Part shown: piece by piece, positions 1 to 6,496 of the stretch | How the letters are laid out: each line of letters begins with the position of its first letter | Numbering within the stretch: the stretch's first letter is position 1 | Source: Flavobacterium sp. | Lineage (GTDB): Bacteria; Bacteroidota; Bacteroidia; Flavobacteriales; Flavobacteriaceae | Assembly: GCA_030682755.1 (NCBI GenBank) | Contig: JAUXNR010000725.1 | Location: 1 to 9,840 of the forward strand | Length of the DNA: 9,840 nt | Direction: 5' to 3' | Notes under the pieces: generated by a model | Told to the model about the DNA's origin: nothing | Database searches by the model: none | What the model saw: the letters and a program-made list of their open reading frames with translations, nothing else | Program-made: the position numbers and the translations under genes

Positions 1-1040
1 ATAGGTTAAATGAAGGAAAAGGCATTATGATGTGGGGTGAATTATGGGATCCTTACAAACAACTTATCAGCGGAAATTCTGCAAACGCAGACATCAACAG
101 AGTAGGCCACGTAAGCAGAGGTTTTCAAGGCAAAAGACTTATTGGTTATCCTGAGAGTCATGACAAAGATAGAATTATTTATGAGGCCGTTACTTTTGGA
201 AATGGTGGCGGAACAGCCCCTGTAAATGGGAATTTAAACAATGCCATTAATAGAATGAAAGCAATTGCGGCAACAAATATTTTGGTTCCTGGACCAAAAA
301 TGGTTTGGCATTTTGCTTCTTTAGGTATGGGAGATTCCATTTGGACGTGTTCAAACGGCACAATAAATTCAAGTTATGATGCAATTCCGGGTGACTGTAA
401 ATTAGATACTAAACCACAACCACAGTGGACACAAAATTGGTTGGCAGATCCTTTGAGAAGTTCAGTATATAATACGTATGCTAAATTGAATGCATTAAAA
501 ACGTCTCAACCTGTTTTTAACGGTGAATATGCTATTAGTCCAAACGGGAATAATATTCGCCAGCGTATTTATGTGTTTGATAACTCCTTACCGGCTTCTC
601 AATTGAAAAATGTGGTTATTTTAGCCAATTTCTCTGTAGCAAATCAAAACATTACACCTGATTTTCCTTACATAGGGACTTGGTATGATTTAATGGCTGA
701 AACAGCTATAAATGTTACTAGCACAACTGCTCAAATTACTCTTGCTCCCGGTGAATTTAAAGTGTACGGAAATCAGTTGGTAACATTAAATACAGATGAA
801 ATTGAATTAGCCGATGATTTTGCTATGTATCCAAATCCAACTTCAAATGCATTTGCCTTAAGTGTGGCAACAAGTAAAGTTGACATTTATTCAGTAACAG
901 GCCAGTTGGTAAAATCCTTTACTGCAGCCTTTTCTGAAAATCATGTGTTTGACATTTCAGAGTTAAATACCGGAATATATATGGTTAAAGTTAGTGATAA
1001 TAACAACCGTGAGAAAACCATGAAGTTAATAAAAAATTAA
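1..1040 (+). CDS. Secreted GH13 alpha-amylase with T9SS sorting domain (5' truncated by window)
   Basis: This is the C-terminal 345 residues of an alpha-amylase-family (GH13) glycoside hydrolase, predicted to cut alpha-1,4-glucans outside the cell or at its surface. The frame is open to the window edge (first full codon at base 3), so the ATG at 27 is internal. The segment GIMMWGELWD is followed by YPESHDKDRI, which carries the His-Asp of GH13 conserved region IV. The PGPKMVWHF and Cys-containing stretch after it is typical of Bacteroidota amylases. The nucleophile Asp and acid Glu regions must lie upstream of the window. A beta-sandwich domain C follows and ends in APGEFKVYGNQ. The last ~70 residues (from YPNPTSNAF to MKLIKN, with VDIYSVTGQLV and LNTGIYMVKV) form a type A T9SS sorting domain, which is removed when the enzyme is exported and anchored or released. 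A strong terminator follows. The family call is firm; exact substrate preference is not visible. Confidence 0.9.
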   Translation, partial: RLNEGKGIMMWGELWDPYKQLISGNSANADINRVGHVSRGFQGKRLIGYPESHDKDRIIYEAVTFGNGGGTAPVNGNLNNAINRMKAIAATNILVPGPKMVWHFASLGMGDSIWTCSNGTINSSYDAIPGDCKLDTKPQPQWTQNWLADPLRSSVYNTYAKLNALKTSQPVFNGEYAISPNGNNIRQRIYVFDNSLPASQLKNVVILANFSVANQNITPDFPYIGTWYDLMAETAINVTSTTAQITLAPGEFKVYGNQLVTLNTDEIELADDFAMYPNPTSNAFALSVATSKVDIYSVTGQLVKSFTAAFSENHVFDISELNTGIYMVKVSDNNNREKTMKLIKN

Positions 1041-1070
1041 TTTAGAGTTAGTTATACTAAGAATACCCTT

Positions 1071-1100
1071 AAGAGCCCAACAGTTTTGTTGGGCTTTTTT
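1071..1100 (+). terminator. Rho-independent terminator of the amylase gene
   Basis: A 7-bp GC-rich stem, GCCCAAC (1075-1081) with GTTGGGC (1088-1094) and a 6-nt loop, is extended by A-U and G-U pairs at its base and runs into a T tract (1095-1100). It lies 31 nt after the amylase stop codon. Confidence 0.93.
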
Positions 1101-1190
1101 ATTGATTTTTTTAATATTCTGATAAAATCATTTCTATTTTTATTGCTCAAAAATGAAATGTAAACAAACCACTCCTGCAATAATTATTTT

Positions 1191-1193
1191 AGG
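1191..1193. repeat. Target-site duplication AGG, left copy
   Basis: AGG lies immediately outside the left inverted repeat and is matched by AGG at 2766-2768 immediately outside the right one. Three base pairs is a usual duplication size for IS3-family elements. A 3-bp match alone could be chance, but it coincides exactly with both ends defined by the inverted repeats. Confidence 0.75.
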
Positions 1194-1218
1194 TGTCTTG
1201 TCCTAAAATAGCTATACA
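1194..1218 (+). repeat. IS left terminal inverted repeat (IRL)
   Basis: This 25-bp repeat begins TGTCTTGTCC and matches the reverse complement of 2741-2765 at 21 of 25 positions (mismatches at positions 3, 5, 6 and 18). The inner core CCTAAAATA...CTATACA is shared by both ends. Confidence 0.88.
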
Positions 1219-1232
1219 CATAAACAGTGTAT

Positions 1233-1778
1233 ATGAAAAACCCAGAACAAGAAATTTATGTTTCACGAGAGCACAAGCAGAGCCGTTATGACAAACGCTT
1301 GATTTTAAAAATTGTTAAAGAAGTTGAGGAAGGTCTGCCTCGTAAGGAAGCCATCCGGATTTATGGTTTAGGAAAATCTTCAATAAATCACTGGATGCAA
1401 GCTTATGGTTCGCTCAATTATCAAGAAACAATCAAACGAAGAAGCTACACAAACCTTCAAAAGCGAACAATTGTTACGGCTATTGAACAAGGAAGATTAA
1501 CTATCAAAGAAGCCAAAATAGCCTATAATATCAAAGCTGAAAAATTAATTCGTGACTGGATATTACAATATAAATTAGAAAAAGTCGAAATTTGTATTGA
1601 AAACACCTCTCCAATGGCTAAAGAGAAATCATCTTCAAAGGATTTAGAAAAAGAAGCTTTGCAAAAAGCTTTACAAGAAGCAGAGCTTAAAATAAAAGCA
1701 CTCAACACGCTAATTGATGTAGCCGAAGACCAACTCAAAATTGACATTAGAAAAAAGTCTGGTGCCAAGCAGTCTTAA
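1233..1778 (+). CDS. IS3-family transposase OrfA (DNA-binding subunit)
   Basis: OrfA recognises the IS ends, and alone it usually acts as a regulator of transposition. The reading frame can be extended 6 nt to a GTG at 1227, but the ATG at 1233 (MKNPEQEIY) is the more likely start, giving 181 residues. Two helix-turn-helix segments are visible: about residues 31-56 (IRIYGLGKSSINHWM region) and about 78-111 (KEAKIAYNIKAEKLIRDW region). A Leu/Ala/Lys-rich coiled coil at about 135-168 is probably for multimerisation. The C-terminus reads IRKKSGAKQS and contains the slippery AAA-AAG codons used to shift into orfB. Most ribosomes should stop at 1776-1778 and make OrfA alone. OrfB begins in the -1 frame 3 nt after this stop. 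Confidence 0.92.
   Translation: MKNPEQEIYVSREHKQSRYDKRLILKIVKEVEEGLPRKEAIRIYGLGKSSINHWMQAYGSLNYQETIKRRSYTNLQKRTIVTAIEQGRLTIKEAKIAYNIKAEKLIRDWILQYKLEKVEICIENTSPMAKEKSSSKDLEKEALQKALQEAELKIKALNTLIDVAEDQLKIDIRKKSGAKQS
1751..1757 (+). promoter_or_regulatory. Programmed -1 ribosomal frameshift site A_AAA_AAG
   Basis: The heptamer A-AAA-AAG sits in exactly the orfA reading phase (codons AGA-AAA-AAG at 1749-1757). The -1 frame becomes open right after a TAG at 1748-1750 and runs without a stop into orfB. A shift here joins 175 OrfA codons (from ATG 1233) to 308 orfB-frame codons, giving a 483-residue OrfAB transposase. This is the known mode of transposase production in IS3-family elements. I see no convincing downstream stimulatory stem-loop. 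Confidence 0.88.
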
Positions 1779-1780
1779 AA

Positions 1781-2683
1781 ATGAAACAGGACTTTCCTAA
1801 AGTAGGAATAGCTGTTTTATGTCGATTGTTTGGCAAAACAAGGCACGCTTATTACGATAGTTTATGGCGTAAAGAGAGTAGTTTAGTCAAAGAAGATGTT
1901 ATTCTTCAAGAAGTAATTAACATCAGAAAAGACTTGCCGCGACTGGGAACTAGAAAGTTACACTATGTAATACAAAATAAGTTGATCTCCCATCAAATAT
2001 CTTTTGGCAGGGATTATTTATTTGATTTATTGTCAGAACATAAACTGTTGATTCGTCAAAGAAAAAGAAAAGCTATAACCACTGATTCTAGACATTGGAT
2101 GAGAAAATACAGCAACCTAGTAAAAGGTCTTGTAATAACAAGGCCAGAACAGGTTTGGGTAAGTGATATTACTTATATCCGATTAACCAATCAATGGGGC
2201 TATCTAAGTTTAATTACTGATGCTTATTCCAGGAAAATAATGGGATATAGTTTTCGTCAGGACTTAGCAGCAGAAGGATGTATTAATGCTTTAAAGATGG
2301 CTCTCAATAATAGATTGTATAATGAATCAATCATTCATCATTCTGATAGAGGTTCTCAGTATTGTTCTCACAACTATGTTGATTTATTACTAAAAAACAA
2401 CATTGGTATTAGCATGACTGAAAATGGAGATCCATATGAAAATGCATTAGCAGAAAGAGTAAATGGTATTATTAAAACAGAATTTAATCTTTACTCTAGT
2501 TCCTTGGGTTTTGACCAAACAGGAAATCAAGTAAGTAAAAGTATTAAGTCTTATAATGAATTAAGACCACATGCAAGTTGTGATTATCTAACACCTAATC
2601 AAGCTCATTTGAAATCAGAGAAATTAAACAAACGATGGAAGAATTATAATAGAAGTTTTAATTATGAAAAAACAGTTGTATAG
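1781..2683 (+). CDS. IS3-family transposase OrfB (DDE integrase domain)
   Basis: OrfB is the catalytic part of the transposase and performs strand cleavage and joining at the IS ends. Residues about 1-115 contain the HTH_21-type segment (LPRLGTRKLHYVI, then an Arg/Lys-rich stretch). The rve retroviral-integrase-like core follows. The catalytic acids are D129 (in VWVSDITYI), D189 (in HHSDRGSQY) and E225 (in ENALAERVNG), the DD(35)E spacing of IS3 transposases. The C-terminus has the usual YNELRPHASCDYLTPNQAH. The ATG at 1781 may allow independent initiation, but the frame is open back to 1751 and the main active product is expected to be the frameshifted OrfAB. The full length and intact triad suggest function. 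Confidence 0.94.
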   Translation: MKQDFPKVGIAVLCRLFGKTRHAYYDSLWRKESSLVKEDVILQEVINIRKDLPRLGTRKLHYVIQNKLISHQISFGRDYLFDLLSEHKLLIRQRKRKAITTDSRHWMRKYSNLVKGLVITRPEQVWVSDITYIRLTNQWGYLSLITDAYSRKIMGYSFRQDLAAEGCINALKMALNNRLYNESIIHHSDRGSQYCSHNYVDLLLKNNIGISMTENGDPYENALAERVNGIIKTEFNLYSSSLGFDQTGNQVSKSIKSYNELRPHASCDYLTPNQAHLKSEKLNKRWKNYNRSFNYEKTVV

Positions 2684-2740
2684 TAAGTTTAGGATTAAAA
2701 ATTATATTTGTATAACTATTATAGGATTTATTAATTAATC

Positions 2741-2765
2741 TGTATAGTTATTTTAGGACGGGTCA
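2741..2765 (-). repeat. IS right terminal inverted repeat (IRR)
   Basis: Read on the - strand it begins TGACCCGTCC and pairs with the left end (21/25). It is followed at once by the AGG target duplication. The 11 bp at its outer edge (2755-2765) are repeated with one change at 2766-2776, outside the element. Confidence 0.86.
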
Positions 2766-2768
2766 AGG
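2766..2768. repeat. Target-site duplication AGG, right copy
   Basis: AGG lies directly after the right inverted repeat and pairs with the left copy at 1191-1193. Confidence 0.75.
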
Positions 2769-2776
2769 ACAGGTCA

Positions 2777-2831
2777 TAAAGTATGAATAAAGTATAGATA
2801 AAGCGTATATAAAGTATGAATAAAGCACCAA
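2777..2831. repeat. 11-bp period tandem repeat, five degenerate units
   Basis: Five consecutive 11-mers run in register: TAAAGTATGAA, TAAAGTATAGA, TAAAGCGTATA, TAAAGTATGAA, TAAAGCACCAA. Units 1 and 4 are identical, and all start TAAAG. They directly follow the two near-identical 11-mers at 2755-2776 (the IS right tip and its outside copy), which are in the same phase. The period is close to one helical turn. Function is unknown; it may be replication slippage or a phased protein-binding array. Confidence 0.8.
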
Positions 2832-2946
2832 AGGTGACAGATTTTAACATATCTCATAATTAAAGATAAAAGCAAATAACACAGTGCAAACCCAAAGTAA
2901 GTTGTAGAACTATAATAGTGTGTTTAGTAATTCTCATAGTCATTTC

Positions 2947-2975
2947 AGGATAAGTTAGAACAGCTATCCTTTTTA
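2947..2975 (+). terminator. Possible orphan rho-independent terminator
   Basis: AGGATA (2947-2952) pairs with TATCCT (2965-2970). The stem can be extended by G-C, T-G and T-A pairs after a bulged A, and it is followed by five T residues (2971-2974 plus the T ending the stem). No gene ends just upstream on the + strand except the IS, so it could be a relic or could serve an unseen transcript. The evidence is weak because the stem is short. Confidence 0.35.
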
Positions 2976-3075
2976 TTATGGGCATCTAATAATTTCTCAA
3001 TTTTAGAATAAAGATTTTTTTTTTTAATTATACTAAAAGGGTTGAAATTATGATTTATTTATCAGTAAGGTTTTA

Positions 3076-3083
3076 TACTTTCG
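3076..3083 (+). promoter_or_regulatory. Weak -7-like promoter element upstream of the exchanger gene
   Basis: TACTTTCG differs at one position from the Bacteroidota -7 consensus TAnnTTTG and lies 13 nt before the ATG. No TTG is found at the usual 17-23 nt upstream; the nearest (3042-3044) is 31 nt away. The call is therefore tentative. Confidence 0.3.
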
Positions 3084-3096
3084 TAAAAAAAATTAA

Positions 3097-4032
3097 ATGG
3101 ATTTTATATTTATTATAATTGGACTGGTTTTATTAGTACTTGGAGGTGATTGGCTTTTAAAATCTGCTGTTGGAATGTCATTGCGTTTAAACATTCCAAA
3201 GATTATTATCGGTATGACGGTGGTGTCTTTTGCAACTTCTGCACCGGAACTAATTGTGAGTGTTAAATCTGCAATGGCAGGTTTCCCCGATATTGCATTA
3301 GGTAATGTAATTGGGTCAAACATCGCTAATATTGGTTTAATCCTCGGTATTGTAATGATTATAAATGCTATGAAAGTTGATGAATCATTTTTTAAAACCG
3401 ATTGGCCTGCAATGATGATTTCATCGATTCTGTTATTTGCGGTTTTAAAATATGATGGAGAAATCAATAGAATAGAAGGGGGTATTTTATTTTTTTTACT
3501 GATTTGTTTCGTAATATATTTAATTAAGTTCCAAAAGAAAAGCAATACTGATGTTGAAATTCCTTTAGAAAAAGCAATGCCAATGTATCAAGTAATCTTG
3601 TTTTTAGTAATAGGAGGTTTAGGATTATGGGGAGGCTCAGAATTGTTAATAACAGGTGCTGTAAACTTAGCAGAAGCTTATGGAGTGTCTGATCGAGTAA
3701 TTGCGGTCTCTGTTGTGGCAATAGGAACAAGTATTCCTGAATTAGCGGCATCCATAATTGCAGCTGTAAAAAAAGAAAGTTCAATTTCTATAGGAAACAT
3801 TATAGGGTCAAATATTTTTAATATTCTTTCCGTTTTAGGAATAACCGCAATCATTCATCCAATTAAAATTGTAGATAACAGATTAATGTCTTTTGATATC
3901 ATTTGGATGTTGGCACTTTCATTTGTTTTAATTCCATTAGTTCTTCTTCCCAAAAAAGGATTCTTAGATAGAAAAGCCGGATTTGTTTTACTTACTGCAT
4001 ATTTTGTCTTCATATACATGACATTTAAATAA
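3097..4032 (+). CDS. CaCA-family calcium/sodium antiporter (YrbG-like)
   Basis: This is an inner-membrane cation exchanger of the Ca2+:cation antiporter superfamily, predicted to move Ca2+ out of the cell in exchange for Na+ or H+. The protein is 311 residues with about ten hydrophobic segments and shows the internal duplication that defines the family. The alpha-1 repeat has FATSAPELIVSV (45-56) and GNVIGSNIANIGLILG (69-84). The alpha-2 repeat has IGTSIPELAAS (209-219) and GNIIGSNIFNILSVLG (233-248). The acidic residues of the two PEL motifs (E51, E214) and the Asn/Ser of GxxGSN are the expected cation ligands. A short charged loop (about 145-160) separates the halves. Length agrees with YrbG/CaxA-type proteins. 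It stands alone, with its own spacing from the IS upstream and the glutamine synthetase promoter downstream. Ion specificity cannot be read from sequence. Confidence 0.92.
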   Translation: MDFIFIIIGLVLLVLGGDWLLKSAVGMSLRLNIPKIIIGMTVVSFATSAPELIVSVKSAMAGFPDIALGNVIGSNIANIGLILGIVMIINAMKVDESFFKTDWPAMMISSILLFAVLKYDGEINRIEGGILFFLLICFVIYLIKFQKKSNTDVEIPLEKAMPMYQVILFLVIGGLGLWGGSELLITGAVNLAEAYGVSDRVIAVSVVAIGTSIPELAASIIAAVKKESSISIGNIIGSNIFNILSVLGITAIIHPIKIVDNRLMSFDIIWMLALSFVLIPLVLLPKKGFLDRKAGFVLLTAYFVFIYMTFK

Positions 4033-4047
4033 TTTTTGAAAGAACCC

Positions 4048-4072
4048 CTTTAAAAAGTATTCTTTTTTAAAG
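4048..4072 (+). terminator. Weak A/T-rich hairpin after the exchanger gene
   Basis: CTTTAAAAAG (4048-4057) pairs with CTTTTTTAAAG (4062-4072) with one bulged T and a TATT loop, 15 nt after the stop codon. The stem is nearly all A-T, and no T tract follows the full stem (AGTTAATATT). Terminator function is therefore uncertain. Confidence 0.3.
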
Positions 4073-4094
4073 TTAATATTAAATTTTGCATACT

Positions 4095-4117
4095 TACCCC
4101 TAATTTTTTTAGGGGTA
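4095..4117. promoter_or_regulatory. Perfect 9-bp inverted repeat upstream of the glutamine synthetase promoter
   Basis: TACCCCTAA (4095-4103) and TTAGGGGTA (4109-4117) are perfect inverted copies around five T residues. The repeat ends 2 nt before the -33 TTG of the glutamine synthetase promoter. It has no T tract on either strand, so it is a poor terminator. Its location and symmetry fit an operator or activator site, possibly nitrogen-responsive, but no regulator is identified. It could also form an RNA hairpin ending the exchanger transcript. Confidence 0.5.
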
Positions 4118-4119
4118 TA

Positions 4120-4149
4120 TTGTTTGTAATTTAAAAAGTAGTACATTTG
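4120..4149 (+). promoter_or_regulatory. Bacteroidota-type promoter for glutamine synthetase
   Basis: TTG (4120-4122), a 19-nt spacer and TACATTTG (4142-4149) match the -33/-7 consensus TTG-N(17-23)-TAnnTTTG exactly at all fixed positions. Transcription would begin near 4155, leaving a leader of about 30 nt before the ATG at 4186. Confidence 0.75.
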
Positions 4150-4185
4150 CAGCATAGAATTTAGTAAAACTTCAAATAATCACTT

Positions 4186-6375
4186 ATGTCAACAATTCGT
4201 TTTCAAGCATTAAAAGAAACTTTAGGTAGAAAACCTATTAAAGTAGAAGAAATTGGTAAAAAATCTGAAATTTTTGGAGCTAATGTCTTTAATGACAAAG
4301 CAATGCGAAAATTTTTAACGCCTGATGCTTACAAAGCAGTTCAAAGTGCTGTGCAACACGGAACTAAAATTGATAGAAAATTAGCAGATTATATTGCAAT
4401 GGGAATGAAAGAATGGGCCTTAACAAAAGGAGTAACCCATTATACACACTGGTTTCAACCTTTAACAGGTGCCACCGCAGAAAAACATGATGCCTTTTTT
4501 GAAACATCTTTTGACGGAAGTGATCCGGTTGAAAAATTTGGAGGCGATCAATTAGCTCAACAAGAACCAGACGCTTCGAGTTTTCCAAATGGTGGAATTA
4601 GAAATACTTTTGAAGCAAGAGGTTATACCGCTTGGGATCCAACTTCACCGGCTTTTATTTATGGAACAACTCTTTGTATTCCAACTGTATTTGTATCTTA
4701 TACAGGAGAAGCATTGGATTACAAAACACCTTTGTTAAGAGCTCTTCATGCCATTGATGAGGCTGCAACTGATGTTTGTAAATATTTTGATAAAAATGTA
4801 AAAAAAGTAACTCCAACTCTTGGTTGGGAACAAGAATATTTTCTTATTGATACCGCTTTAGCAAATTCAAGACCAGATATTTTAGCAACCGGAAGAACGT
4901 TGTTAGGACATACTTCAGCAAAAGGGCAACAATTGGAAGATCATTATTTTGGATCAATACCAACACGTGTTTTAAATTACATGAGAGACCTTGAAAATGA
5001 GTGTATGCTTTTGGGAATTCCTGTTAAAACAAGACATAATGAAGTAGCTCCAAATCAATTTGAATTAGCTCCGATTTTTGAAGAAACCAATTTGGCAGTA
5101 GACCATAATTCTTTGTTGATGGATGTAATGCAGAAAGTTGCAGAACGTCATGAATTCAGAGTTTTATTCCATGAAAAACCGTTCAAAGGAGTGAATGGAT
5201 CAGGTAAGCACAACAACTGGTCGTTAGCAACAGATACAGGGATCAACTTGTTAAGTCCGGGCAAAACACCAATGAGTAACTTGCAGTTTTTAACGTTCTT
5301 TATTAATACGATAAAGGCAGTTAATGTTTATGAAGAATTACTTCGTGCTGCAATTGCTTCTGCAAGTAATGACCACAGATTAGGTGCTAACGAAGCTCCT
5401 CCTGCAATTATTTCTGTTTTTATTGGTCAACAATTGACTAAAGTTTTAGAAGAATTGGAAGGTGTGTCAAACGGAAAACTTTCTCCCGAAGAAAAAACAG
5501 ATTTAAAACTGAATGTAGTGGGCAAAATTCCGGATGTGCTTTTAGATAACACAGATAGAAACCGTACATCTCCCTTTGCTTTTACAGGTAATAAATTTGA
5601 ATTTAGAGCAGTGGGTTCATCAGCCAATTGTGCTAATGCAATGACAACTTTAAATTGTATTGTTGCAAAACAATTAAAAGACTTCAAAGCTGAAGTTGAT
5701 ACCTTGATTGAAAAAAATGATTTGAAAAAAGACGAAGCTATTTTCAATGTTTTGAGAGAATACATCAAACAAACTAAAGCTATTCTTTTTGAAGGAGACG
5801 GATATAGTGATGCTTGGGAAAAAGAAGCAAAAAAGAGAGGTTTGAGTAATCACAAAACTACTCCGGAAGCTTTGAAAGCTAAAGTTTCTAAAAAAGCGAT
5901 TGCCTTGTTTGAAGAATTAAATGTAATGAACCACGTTGAAGTGGAAGCTCGTTATGAAATTGAATTAGAAGAATATACAAAGAAAATTCAAATTGAAGGT
6001 AGAGTTTTAGGCGATATTGCCAGAAACCATGTGGTTCCAACAGCTATTCGTTATCAAAATGTTTTAATTGAAAATGTTAGAGGTTTGAAAGAGATTTTCG
6101 GAAAAGATTTCGAAAAAATCGCAAGAGAACAAATTAGCTTAATCAAAGAAATTTCAGAACACATTGAGGGAATAAATAGTAAAGTAGGCCAAATGACTGA
6201 AGAACGTAAAAAAGCAAATAATTTACCCGATGCTGAAAAAATGGCTACTGCTTATTGCAATAAAGTGAAACCATTTTTTGAAGAAATTAGGTATCACTCT
6301 GATAAATTAGAGTTGCTTGTTGATGATGAAATTTGGACATTGACAAAATACAGAGAATTATTGTTTACTAAATAA
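4186..6375 (+). CDS. glnN: Glutamine synthetase type III
   Basis: This enzyme catalyses the ATP-dependent amidation of glutamate with ammonia to glutamine in the cytoplasm, the main step of nitrogen assimilation. At 729 residues it has the size of the GSIII class, which forms large double-ring oligomers and is common in Bacteroidota. Visible motifs, in order: THYTHWFQPLTG (84-95), the metal-binding GWEQEYFLID (213-222, E215 and E217), RHNEVAPNQFELAP (283-296), the substrate/ATP segment from FHEKPFKG to GKHNNWS (328-346), the GSIII hallmark NDHRLGANEAPPAI (395-408), and the segment NRTSPFAFTG to GSSANCANA (459-485). The C-terminal ~200 residues are helical and charged, as in other GSIII. It is flanked by its own promoter and terminator, so it is monocistronic. 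GSIII genes have been called both glnA and glnN; the enzyme class itself is certain. Confidence 0.97.
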   Translation: MSTIRFQALKETLGRKPIKVEEIGKKSEIFGANVFNDKAMRKFLTPDAYKAVQSAVQHGTKIDRKLADYIAMGMKEWALTKGVTHYTHWFQPLTGATAEKHDAFFETSFDGSDPVEKFGGDQLAQQEPDASSFPNGGIRNTFEARGYTAWDPTSPAFIYGTTLCIPTVFVSYTGEALDYKTPLLRALHAIDEAATDVCKYFDKNVKKVTPTLGWEQEYFLIDTALANSRPDILATGRTLLGHTSAKGQQLEDHYFGSIPTRVLNYMRDLENECMLLGIPVKTRHNEVAPNQFELAPIFEETNLAVDHNSLLMDVMQKVAERHEFRVLFHEKPFKGVNGSGKHNNWSLATDTGINLLSPGKTPMSNLQFLTFFINTIKAVNVYEELLRAAIASASNDHRLGANEAPPAIISVFIGQQLTKVLEELEGVSNGKLSPEEKTDLKLNVVGKIPDVLLDNTDRNRTSPFAFTGNKFEFRAVGSSANCANAMTTLNCIVAKQLKDFKAEVDTLIEKNDLKKDEAIFNVLREYIKQTKAILFEGDGYSDAWEKEAKKRGLSNHKTTPEALKAKVSKKAIALFEELNVMNHVEVEARYEIELEEYTKKIQIEGRVLGDIARNHVVPTAIRYQNVLIENVRGLKEIFGKDFEKIAREQISLIKEISEHIEGINSKVGQMTEERKKANNLPDAEKMATAYCNKVKPFFEEIRYHSDKLELLVDDEIWTLTKYRELLFTK

Positions 6376-6382
6376 TTAATTT

Positions 6383-6411
6383 AAACCACTCAATTTGAGT
6401 GGTTTTTTTTT
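6383..6411 (+). terminator. Rho-independent terminator of glutamine synthetase
   Basis: AAACCACTCA (6383-6392) pairs with TGAGTGGTTT (6396-6405) around a 3-nt loop and runs into a continuous T tract to 6411. It starts 7 nt after the stop codon. Confidence 0.93.
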
Positions 6412-6462
6412 ACATCAAATTAATTGAGTGATTTCATGTAAAAAAATGTAGAACAAATTGTT

Positions 6463-6491
6463 TTGTAATTGTAAATTAATTGTTACTTTAG
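6463..6491 (+). promoter_or_regulatory. Candidate promoter in the gene-free stretch after glutamine synthetase
   Basis: TTG (6463-6465, preceded by TT), an 18-nt spacer and TACTTTAG (6484-6491) match the TTG/TAnnTTTG pattern except at one position. There is no ORF between it and the terminator at 6571-6605. The A/T-rich setting raises the chance of a coincidental match. Confidence 0.4.
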
Positions 6492-6496
6492 CTCTG

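Larger units (their letters stand above)
1194..2765 (+). mobile_element. IS3-family insertion sequence (IS150-like), 1572 bp, apparently complete
   Basis: The element is bounded by imperfect inverted repeats (1194-1218 and 2741-2765, 21 of 25 positions matching), with TG at the outer ends as usual for IS3-family elements. The flanking trinucleotide AGG at 1191-1193 and 2766-2768 is a 3-bp target duplication, also typical of the family. Inside are orfA (two helix-turn-helix segments plus coiled coil) and orfB (rve/DDE integrase) in the -1 frame relative to orfA, with a canonical slippery heptamer in the overlap. No internal stop or frame damage is seen, so the element may be active. It sits between the amylase terminator and the exchanger gene and interrupts no recognisable ORF. 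Group assignment within IS3 rests on the architecture and the long OrfA, so it is tentative. Confidence 0.92.
2766..3096. other. Gene-free intergenic region between the IS and the exchanger gene
   Basis: I find no supportable ORF here on either strand. The stretch holds the right IS target duplication, an 11-bp periodic repeat (2777-2831), a hairpin with a short T tract (2947-2975), an 11-nt T homopolymer (3015-3025), and a weak promoter-like motif just upstream of the next gene. The segment 2832-2946 shows nothing that I recognise. Confidence 0.7.

Noticed and set aside
179..361. Minus-strand ORF opposite the amylase gene
   Set aside because: It is the antisense shadow of a well-supported coding region and its protein shows no recognisable feature.
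27..1040. Complete 337-residue gene starting at ATG 27
   Set aside because: The frame is open to the window edge and the protein lacks a signal peptide and the GH13 catalytic Asp/Glu regions, so the ATG is internal to a longer gene.
1227..1232. GTG start for OrfA two codons upstream of the ATG
   Set aside because: The ATG at 1233 gives the same protein minus two residues and is the stronger start codon; nothing supports the GTG.
2766..2776. True right end of the IS at 2776 rather than 2765
   Set aside because: The outer 11-mer matches the left tip slightly better, but the bases after 2776 (TAA) do not match the left flank AGG, and the inner part of the inverted repeat aligns without a gap only with an end at 2765.
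2777..2831. CRISPR array
   Set aside because: The repeat units are 11 bp, contiguous and without spacers.
3093..3784. Minus-strand ORFs opposite the exchanger gene
   Set aside because: They lie entirely within the antisense strand of a conserved membrane protein gene; their hydrophobic composition mirrors the sense strand.
5427..5768. Minus-strand ORF opposite glutamine synthetase
   Set aside because: It is antisense to highly conserved GSIII motifs and has no supporting signals.
6411..6450. Hairpin from TACATCAAAT and ATTTCATGTA as a structured RNA element
   Set aside because: The stem is short, A/T-rich and interrupted by a mismatch, and could easily occur by chance here.
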